From positions 8,375,001 through 8,439,000 of the forward strand of contig CM055318.2 in NCBI GenBank assembly GCA_029255685.2: 64,000 bases of DNA, given 5' to 3'. Made by a program: the position numbers and the translations under genes. This stretch comes from Silene conica (lineage: Eukaryota; Streptophyta; Magnoliopsida; Caryophyllales; Caryophyllaceae). The notes under the pieces are model-generated. The model searched no databases and was not told the DNA's origin. It saw nothing but the letters and a program-made list of their open reading frames with translations. How positions within the stretch are numbered: the first letter of the stretch is position 1; every line of letters begins with the position of its first letter. Below, in pieces: positions 56,151-64,000 of this stretch.

Positions 56151-57657
56151 CTAAGGGTACGAATATGGATACGGACATGAATATCCATATGGATATGGAT
56201 ATGGATTTGGATATGAACACGAACACGAACACGAACATGGAACTACACATTTACATTTAGGAGGATCGGGCTCTTTCGGTTTATCTGGGGGCCCAACAGT
56301 TACAAATTGGGCGTTCTTGCCTGCTTTCTTAAGGCACATAATTATTGCATACGGATCTGCTTCTCCAATTACCGTTAGTGTATTCTTTTCTGGATCTGTT
56401 TCCATCTTATTCACTCCTGAAACATTATATTCAATATAATTAACTTTTTTGTTTTTCTAAATTGCTCATCACAAATTTTCATTTGTGATGGTTGTTATAA
56501 TGAATAAAGCAGTAGGGGCGCGACACCTATATGCTACAAAAAAGATCGTGTTGGTAGAGCTGTACATTGTGCCGGGGCGGGGCAGGCCGGGTTGGAGGCG
56601 GGCTGGGCTATGAAAAGGCAGTCCTGGCACAGCCCTAAAATAAGGTTGGATTGGGCTGTGTTATAATATTAAAGGGATATAGGCTGGGCCAAGAAAAGTC
56701 AACCCTGACCCAGCACTATGGAGTTGTTAGTTGTGTTAGTGGGCTGAATTTGTGTTGGTTGTGTTAGTTGTGTTAGTGGGCTGGGTCGGGCCAGGCGGGG
56801 CTGAGTTTCGCATAGGCTGCTGATCGGACTGGGCTGACAAAATTCGGCCTTGACCTTGGCCCTAATCGCTACCAGGCTGGGCTGGCCAGCCCTGGCCATG
56901 TGTGGGCTAGAAAAAATTGGCACATGTAACAGGGTTGGGCCGGGCCTGGTCGGGCTGGCCTGCTACGTTGTCCAGCTCTACATGTTGGCCTAGCGTGTGC
57001 TTTACTTGGACAAAACGAGGAGAAAAAACACTAATTTATAAGCTAAGAATCTACTTTTTCTATCACGAATTAGTTTTATAATGGAATGTTTTTAAAGTTA
57101 TAAAGTAAACTCATTTTAACGGAGATTTAAGCATTATTCATTTAACCTTCTTTTATTCATGACTTCAGACACCTATTTTGCATCAAATGAGCTGCAAAGA
57201 TAGTATAATACAAAAGATAAGGATTTTCAAATCGTACATAACCTACTGTCTAGCTTATAGTGGCGGAGTCAGGATTTGAGTTTAGGAGTGCCGAAAATTT
57301 TTAGAGAGGAAGGAAGAGTAATAAACTAATAATATAAGGTGTATCCAAAAATTTCGGAAAATTTAACTAAAAGTTTTGAAAATCTCAACCGTCACATGGG
57401 CGTGGAATCCTGCTAACCTCTCTAGCTCCACCACTGCGTCTAAGGTGTTCTCATCTTAATCACTAAACTAACCTTTTCAATTTTATCTTGTTTTGACATT
57501 ATTTTGAACGAGCCAATAAATTACCAAAAGAAACGCAATATAGCTAATTAAGCATAAGCAAAAGATAAGTACCTTCTAAACTAGAAACAATGCTTAAAAC
57601 TTCTTGCTTGCAACGATCACAAGATACGTCGACTTTCAACACACTCTTATGCACCAT
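56151..57657 (-). CDS. HIPP-like heavy-metal-associated protein, second copy, truncated by a stop
   Basis: Exon 1 is 57657-57573, exon 2 is 56416-56151 (donor GTACTTATC, acceptor GTTTCAG, phase 1), 116 residues. The HMA domain is intact with C-x2-C at Cys13 and Cys16 (VSCDRCKQEVL), GEADPYAIIMCLKKAGKNAQ, followed by DPPKCKC, a CSCSCSCS run and PYPYPYGY. TAG at 56153-56151 ends the frame. The same frame then continues through GLVCEPIALMP to a CSIM box and TGA at 56066-56064, just as in the first copy, so the CaaX box is encoded but behind a stop. Relative to the first copy, a base is gained before the stop and one lost just after it. The product would be a soluble HMA protein, or the gene may be decaying. 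The Lys-Glu run of the first copy is absent. Confidence 0.8.
56555..56980. mobile_element. GC-rich hAT-type MITE in the intron of the second HIPP
   Basis: Ends TAGAGCTGTACA and TGTCCAGCTCTA, flanked by CGTGTTGG (56547-56554) and CATGTTGG (56981-56988), an 8-bp duplication with one change. The body is rich in GGGCTGGGC words, unlike its surroundings. Confidence 0.75.
57259..57434. mobile_element. Small MITE with GTGGCGGAG ends
   Basis: TAGTGGCGGAGTCAGGATTT at the left and CTCTAGCTCCACCACTG at the right form imperfect inverted ends, about 176 bp, within the HIPP intron. The same end type is seen near 4800 and 12240. No clear target duplication. Confidence 0.5.
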
Positions 57658-57710
57658 GGTTAACACACTTTGAGTTATATCATGCAAATAAAATGTAATT
57701 AGTTGTCACC

Positions 57711-57722
57711 ATATATATATAT
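57711..57722 (-). promoter_or_regulatory. TATA-like element of the second HIPP gene
   Basis: ATATATATATAT about 55-65 bases upstream of the ATG, at the same relative place as the TATATATA of the first copy. Confidence 0.4.
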
Positions 57723-58121
57723 AAAATAAGTCAAGGTCAACATGACTGAAAAATAATTAATTACAAAGTCGTCAAGTGTTTATTGTTTACCTTGATTTCT
57801 CTAATTTATTTTATACATCTCGTCAACTTCTTTAAATGCCGACGTAATTACGTCCTTAGTTTGAGGCTTGTAGATCAACTTGTAGGAAATAACTTCGTAA
57901 CTAAGGTGAAACCAGGAAGATATAATTATACCCAAATTTTAATTTAAAATTGATATATTCATTTTAAATTTAATATGAGAGTTAATAATATGAATAACAC
58001 AAAAACATGAAAAAAATAATAAATTTGTCATATATGCATAATCAAGTGCGAAGATATTTTACTGTTTTATTATTAAAAAGTATACATCCGTTTTAACATG
58101 GACTAACTAACAACAATCTAA

Positions 58122-58751
58122 GGGGGCGTTTGGTTAGAGAAAGGGAAAGGGAAAGGAAATAAGAAAGGGTAAGAGGGGGAAAGGAAATGAATTACCTAAA
58201 ACTTAATTGGTTGTTTGGTTACTCTAAGAAAGATAACTAATGGTCCACTCACACTCACTCCTACCTCTAACACACACCACCACAAACAACCACTTATCTA
58301 TTGGCGGCAGTGATGGTGGTGGAGGTGGCATGGTGGTGGTGGTGTCATGACGGTCGTGGCGGTGGTGGTGGTGGTGGTGGTGGAGGGGTGTTATGGTGAT
58401 GGTGGTGGTGGTGGAGTGTCATGATAGTGATGGTGGTGGGGGTGTCACGGTGGTGGTGGTGGAGGGGTGTTATGGCGGTGGCGGCGGTAGTGGTGGCGTC
58501 ATGGTGGTGGTTTGGTGGTGGATATTGTGGTGGTGATTGTAAGTGTGGTGCTAGGTGAAGCTAGAAACTGGTTGAAGAGTAATAAGGGTAATGAAATCTC
58601 ATACCCTTGGGGGTGGGGGTAAAGAATTAGAAGGAATGAGGGGTAAGGGAGGGAGTTCTATTCCCTTTGATTGTGTCAAACAAACACCAACAAAGGGAAT
58701 AAGTAACTTTGTTTCCCTTTTCCTTTCTTATAGCCCCAACCAAACGCCCCC
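58122..58751. mobile_element. PIF/Harbinger-type MITE with GGT expansion, 630 bp
   Basis: Ends GGGGGCGTTTGGTT and AACCAAACGCCCCC, flanked by TAA at 58119-58121 and 58752-58754. The centre (58305-58530) is a long imperfect GGT/GGC repeat. Closely related to 59158-59842, which lies in the opposite orientation. Confidence 0.85.
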
Positions 58752-58754
58752 TAA

Positions 58755-59157
58755 GTATGTATACCCTTAGAGCACCTTACCTTCTCGCCATCCCATACAA
58801 CGTCGACCACCTAAACATATTAGTAGTTGTCTCAAACAGCGATAAGGTAAGACATCATATAAACAAACATTCGACCTCCTTCTGTTCACTTAGTCTTTTG
58901 ACTTGTCGATGTCTAAGACAATGACTTGTCCTAATTTTTAAAGAGAAAAAAGAAAAATTCCGAAATAATAATGTTCACACTTATTTGCTTACTAGTTTGA
59001 AATTATCCTATTTCATCAAATAAGTTTGAGTTTTAACATCATTTAAGCAAAACCTTTTATTTAAGGGCCTATATATTTTCGCAGTTGCTCATATATTTTC
59101 TTTTGACATTAACGCATATTTGGTTAAACAACTTATAACCTAATTCTCTCAGACTTA
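58755..59157. other. Spacer between the two inverted PIF-type MITEs
   Basis: About 400 bp of AT-rich DNA. The 71-codon frame 58709-58924 starts inside the transposon and has no domain. Nothing supported. Confidence 0.4.
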
Positions 59158-59842
59158 GGGGGCGTTTGGTTGGAGGTCTAAAAGAAAGGAAAAGGGAAAC
59201 AAAGTTACTAATTACCTTTGTTGCTGTTTGTTTGACACAAACAAAGAGAATGCAACTCCCTTCCTTACTCTCAATCCAACTAATTACTTACCCCACACCC
59301 CCTAGGTATGAGATTTCATTACCTTTGTTACCCTTCAACCACTTTTTTCACCTACCACCATACTTGCAACAACCACCACAATTGCCACCACGCACCAAAC
59401 CACCCCCATGACGCCACCGCCGCCACCACTACCATGACACCTCACCACCACCGCCGCCATGACACCCTCACCATCGTCACTGTTATGACACCCCCACCAC
59501 CATCACCGTCGTGATCATCGCCAAGACATCTCTATCACCACCATCGCCACCATCGCCATGACACCCCCTCCATCATCAACGTCGCGACCACCACCGCCAC
59601 CACCACCATCGTCGCCATGACACCCCACCACCGACATGACACCCTCACCACCACCACTACCATCACCACCGCTAGTATATACGTGGTTGTTTGTGGTAGT
59701 GTGTGATAGTGGTAGGAGTGAGTGTGAATGAACCATTAGTTTCCTTTCTTGGTGTAACTAAACAATCAATTAAATTTTAGGTAATCTCTTTCCTTTTCCC
59801 CTCTTACCCTTTCTCTTTCCTTTTCTCTAACCAAACACCCCC
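59158..59842. mobile_element. PIF/Harbinger-type MITE with ACC expansion, 685 bp
   Basis: Ends GGGGGCGTTTGGTTGG and CTAACCAAACACCCCC, flanked by TTA at 59155-59157 and 59843-59845. The centre (59340-59680) is a CCACCA/CCATGACACC repeat, the complement of that in 58122-58751. Confidence 0.85.
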
Positions 59843-59845
59843 TTA

Positions 59846-62212
59846 AACTCTAGAACCTCTTAATATATCAAATTTCTTCATATAAGAGACTAGTTAGAGA
59901 ATATTATTATACTAGAATAGAATCTTTATTAGGGAAATAAAAGTATATTAGGGGTATTATCATAACATGCTATAGAATATTTAAGGAATCTTTTTGGAGT
60001 AACTTACAAGTTTCAATACGGTCTAATGTAACTGACTCGTCAAAAATAATTAAGGCGACGTCTTGGTAAACAACATATTAGGTGAAATTAGTTGATTCCG
60101 ACATAAATAATAGATTGACCAAACAATCTACCAATTTTATGTGGTTGGTTAATGGCATATTCAGATAGCATATTCGCCAGAATCTACTTAATATGCAGCA
60201 ACATAATAGCATATTCATTTATACATGAAAATGATAGATTTGTCATATAAACCGCTAATTACCAAACACGTTTTCTTAATTCTACTAATTTAATTCGATG
60301 GTCAAATCTAATGCGAAAGTCTGTCAACCGTATTCTGCTAATATTATCTGCTATTGTAAATGGAGAAGAGAATTTACCACTTTACAAGCTTAGGGGTTAC
60401 TTCCTTGTTTGGTAACAACGAATTAATAATGGCATAAGCAGATTGTAAAAACAGATTGTAATTAGCAGAATTTTTTGGCAGATTTGACTAGCATATTCAA
60501 TTAGCATAATTTGTCAAGAGTGTTTGGTAATTAACAGATTATCTCAATCGTATGACAAGAAATGACATGGATAAATTATTGACTAATATTTATCAAAATA
60601 CATCACACAAACAACTTTAATGACTAATGTCGATTTCTTTTACCCGTCATCAAACTAGAAGTAATGTTATCGCGGGCAGTTGACATTTCTTTAGTTCTTA
60701 GAGACTCGGCTGCAGTTTGCAAAGAAAGATTAGCAACATTTTGTAATAGATCTGGAAGTATAAAATTCAGGTGTTCATCAATGGAATATATTAATGAGTA
60801 CTTTTTAGAAAAATTGAAAAAATAAGTTAGACAAAAAACATACCTTTTGTAGAAATAAGAGAAAATGAAGAACTAGGGAACAAAAGTAGATTTAATATTT
60901 TTTGAAGGGTAAAACGGTAATTTTTTATTTTTCCCAATCTACTCTTTGATTATGCTGGTGGAGCATCATATTCTAAAATAGCATATTAAACCTCAATCTA
61001 CTATTTTTATATGTCGTTTGCCAAACAGTCCAAATAGCATATTGTTTGGTCAAATATGCTAAAATTTTTGCAATATGTTGTTTATTAAATATGGCCTTTG
61101 AGTGTAATAACTTCCTTATGAATTGAAGCGGTATCTCTCTCTCTCTCTTGCATTTGGGTGCGGCTTAGGTCCATTTATATGATTTAACAATAGAATTTGG
61201 ATTTATTAGGGTGAGAGCGGTTGTTATGAGGTGTCTGGAGGTAGGGGAGATCAGGGGAAGAGACGAACGCATTTGAGAGCCAATGATAACGTTTGTTTGT
61301 GTGTTTAGCCTGAGACTAGATTGAAGAGTGGTACGTGTTGGAAGATGGCGGTGGTCTGGGCTATCGGTGGGCAGCGTAGGTGTGCATCGTTGGATGGTGT
61401 AAGATGTGGATTGATGATTGGCGGCAAGAGTCGAAAACAACGGGGTAGACACCAATGTTTAAGGATTGAAAACATTATTCATATCAACAATTTACACATT
61501 TTTTTTCTCCAAGTCCATGATAAAAACTTTAATTTGGAATTAAGCGTGTTTGTTGGATATTAACTTTATTCATTATCTCTGGATAACAAAGCTTAGCTTC
61601 CTGACAACTGAAACATGTTCGGATTTAAGTTGACTCCCCCATCGCTAAAAAAGTAAAAACACTTAAAATGCTAAGATAATACACTCACATACATATCGAA
61701 TGACATATTACATTATTTCAAGTTTGACGTTACTGTTTCCTATATTAAACATTACTATATTTCCAATATTTTATGCCCGGTTTGAGCAATTGTGTTGTAT
61801 ATCAACTACAATGATCGTATAGATAAATTGGCAGTCCTCATCAAAAGTTGTTCATAGCTTGTCATCTTTTGGCCTTCTTTCCAACTTGTGTTCATCGTAC
61901 TTTCAATGATTTATTTAATTGATTTTATTATTATTAGAGACTTATCATATCAAGGAAGACTCTTCTAAGAAATTACTCTATGGTCAAATGTCAATATAAG
62001 TTGATCATACCTAACCGTAAATTAATACTGGCTAACTACTTAACGAAAACGATATAGTTGATGACTAACTCTAATAGACCGTTGCCTATATAGTATATAC
62101 TCCTTCAATCCGGGTTATTTATTTGCCTATTTAATGTTAATCTGTCGTAGTCAATTATTTATCTTTTTATTTTGAAAATATCTTCCTCGATAATTTGATT
62201 CTCCACACTAAT
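59846..62212. other. AT-rich intergenic DNA with possible old DNA transposons
   Basis: Words TTTGGTAA...CAGATT and AGCATATT occur repeatedly and in both orientations at 60060-60300 and 60400-61080 (for example GTTTGGTAACAACG and ATATTGTTTGGTCAAA). They suggest one or two decayed inverted-repeat elements whose exact ends I could not place. Frames at 61165-61563 on both strands overlap each other and show no domain. Confidence 0.35.
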
Positions 62213-62215
62213 TAA

Positions 62216-62543
62216 GGTTTTGTTTGGTAAAATTGACTGAAAAGGTATCTGAAAACTGGAAAACTAATTGAAACCTGAAAATGTATCTGATAAGGTAGCT
62301 GGAAATTAAAAACTCATAAGTTAGCTGATTATATAAGAAAATGTTTCGCAAACTAACTGAAAAAGTAACTAACTTTGATGAAATAACATAAAATGATATA
62401 ATAATTATTTAATAATATAGATTTAAGGGGCAAAAAAGTAAAATAAATGCAAATTAGATACCTGAAATATCAAATGCTACCAAGCTACTTGCCAAACGCT
62501 TACGAAAAAATAAGGTACCTGAAATGTCTTGTCAAACGGAGTC
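62216..62543. mobile_element. PIF/Harbinger-type MITE, 328 bp
   Basis: Ends GGTTTTGTTTGGTAAAAT and CTTGTCAAACGGAGTC, flanked by TAA at 62213-62215 and 62544-62546. Same family as 50951-52759 (shared GGTA(G/T)CTGAAA and ACCTGAAATATCAAATGCTA-type words). Confidence 0.75.
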
Positions 62544-62594
62544 TAAATTTACTCTATTTATTTTTGGTCTTTATGTTAAAATAAAAATAAATAA

Positions 62595-62748
62595 ATGTCT
62601 AGTGGTAGCTGAGTTCCTTGAAACTTACAAAAATGCAGGAGTTGAGAGGTCTCAAGTTCGATTATCAGCTAAGGCGATGACCACTTGGCCACTGTAACCC
62701 CCGAAGGGTGGCTTACCTGATCCATATGGTGGTGCGGAAATGCAAAAA
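62595..62748 (+). mobile_element. tRNA-derived SINE
   Basis: A-box region TAGTGGTAGCTGAGTTCC, B-box-like GGTCTCAAGTTCGATTAT, conserved core ACTTGGCCACTGTAACCCCC and GGTGGCTTACCTGATCCATA, ending in GCAAAAAAG. Same family as the SINE in the SFH intron. Confidence 0.7.
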
Positions 62749-64000
62749 AGATCGTGGAGAAGTAATATACTCATTACTAAAGAAAATAATTGACATCCGG
62801 GTCTCTGTAGTCGTTTATTTTGTCATACATTTCATATTCAGTTATCGTTGATTTAGTGACGAACCGTGATAATTAACTTGGAATTTAATCTGAGTTGCCT
62901 ATTTGCGTATTTTGTATGACTAATATTTAATATAATAAAGATAAAGTACAAAGTTTACGTAAGTTTGTAGGTAAGACTTAGAAATCAAGTGGTAACTTCC
63001 CATGTTGGCCATGCATGCATGATGGAGACGTAGTAGTCATCTTTTGTGGTTTTGGTATTCGTACGGATGGCAATATTTGTAGGTAAAGACCAGGAAATCG
63101 AGTGGTAACTTCCCACATTTCTGCTCGAGTCCTCTCGAAAATTACGATCAGGATTTAAGGTATGGTCCTATGGAGGAACCTAGAAATGAATGTTTGTGGT
63201 AGCAAAATAAATAAAAAAATTAAATGATGTAGTAAGATAACTAAGATTCACCCAAGCATTGACGAACCTACCTAGTAGTAAGGGGTGATGGTCGCTACCC
63301 CAAACTTTAAAAAAATTGGTTGAAAAGGAGGGTTTTTGCTACCCCAAATATTGCTGAATAGTAAATAAGTAAAGGTAATCTACTAATCTCATTAGATGAT
63401 CAATAAACATCATTAGACTTAATGGTAAAGGTCTCAAAATCCCACCTATTGGTCATGGTTTGAATCCAGCTATATGTATTTTCATTGTTGGGTTCGCTCC
63501 TGCACTAGGTGGAAAACCAAGGTTTTTTTAATAGAGAATAAATTACTATGTCTAATGTCTTAGAGTAGTTGATTAATATACTTCATTCAAGTTCTAGTTA
63601 CATGGTACCAACGACCTAACTACCAAGAAACTTTGGTACGAGATACTCTTAGATTTCGTCTGATCAATTATTATCATTCTTTTTTTTTACACTATTTATA
63701 AAGGAAGATAATTTTTAAAATAACTTCTATTACATAAAATAAAATATAGCCGTGATAAAATTTGTTTGATTTGTCTTCACAAGGATTAAAAATATAAAAA
63801 AATTAAGTTTTACACACGCGTGACTAAAATTTTTTACAAAATGTAATAAGCATTATTCACAAACTTGTAAACAAATAAATAAAAATTTAACGAAACAATG
63901 GATTAATTTTTTTGGGGTTGATTTGGGCCTTAGCCCATATTTTGTCTTTGTCATGTATGTGCAAAACTTAAATCAAAACGTGATTTGAAAACTAGACTTT
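62749..64000. other. Intergenic DNA to the window edge
   Basis: Contains a local near-duplication (TTTGTAGGTAA...AGTGGTAACTTCCCA at about 62965 and 63078), and a SINE-like stretch at 63405-63531 with a B-box-like GGTTTGAATCCAGC and terminal T/A run. No gene is supported. Confidence 0.4.

Larger units (their letters stand above)
54917..57790. repeat. Second copy of the HIPP segmental tandem duplication
   Basis: Same gene, 3' flank and 5' flank as 45595-49830, in the same orientation. The 3' flank has about 500 bases (55140-55750) not found in the first copy, holding no recognised gene. Confidence 0.8.

Noticed and set aside
59308..59736. His/Thr/Pro and Gly/Asp-rich frames
   Set aside because: Translation of the trinucleotide repeat inside a MITE.
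61165..61563. Overlapping opposite-strand frames of 96 and 80 codons
   Set aside because: They contradict each other, start at non-ATG codons or lack any domain, and lie in unconserved-looking DNA.
1..64000. LTR retrotransposons or viral (EVE) sequences
   Set aside because: No gag-pol, integrase or virus replication motifs and no long direct repeats with TG...CA ends were recognised; absence is by eye only.

Overview
The window is nuclear DNA from a flowering plant, probably a eudicot. It is strongly AT-rich, has spliced genes with GT-AG introns and an intron-less Pol III tRNA, and is crowded with typical plant transposons (CACTA, Helitron, hAT, PIF/Harbinger, Stowaway, LINE, SINE). The sequence alone does not fix the family or genus.

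Host genes are sparse. There is a small secreted cysteine-rich peptide gene (+, 4303-5032, two exons), a tRNA-His(GTG) (-, 6991-7062), a SEC14-like phosphatidylinositol/phosphatidylcholine transfer protein gene of the SFH type (-, 7553-11671, 13 exons), an unrecognised minus-strand gene fragment (30204-30774), and two tandemly duplicated heavy-metal-associated (HMA) proteins of the HIPP type (-, 46330-49732 and 56151-57657). The second HIPP copy has an in-frame stop just before a C-terminal region that still ends in the same CaaX isoprenylation box.

The rest is layered mobile DNA. From 1 to 29.7 kb it is dominated by Helitrons, recognised by A|TC 5' ends, a 3' hairpin and CTRR|T. Two related copies lie in opposite orientation (15370-18442 and ending at 28984) and both carry about 1 kb of a degenerate tandem repeat built on TAGCTCGTATTC. 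A third, ending at 19861, keeps the C-terminal helicase motif of a RepHel protein and appears to be a relative of two 0.38-kb non-autonomous elements (29297-29672, 43049-43430). A 5'-truncated LINE with reverse transcriptase and RNase H lies at 21738-24578.

At 31218-38714 there is a nearly complete CACTA (En/Spm) element with terminal inverted repeats, a 3-bp TTA target duplication, TNP2-type and TNPA/Ptta-type genes, and subterminal GCGACGG palindromes. Close to its left end it carries a roughly 100-bp-arm, nearly perfect foldback. It sits in the damaged second copy of a local duplication whose first copy, 0.47 kb away, preserves the empty site.

The right third is the HIPP tandem duplication. 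Its introns and flanks were filled by MITEs (a GACGG family with 8-11 bp target duplications, Stowaway, hAT, PIF/Harbinger), including elements nested inside elements and one hAT-like element with a GC-richer filler that may be captured nuclear plus organellar DNA.
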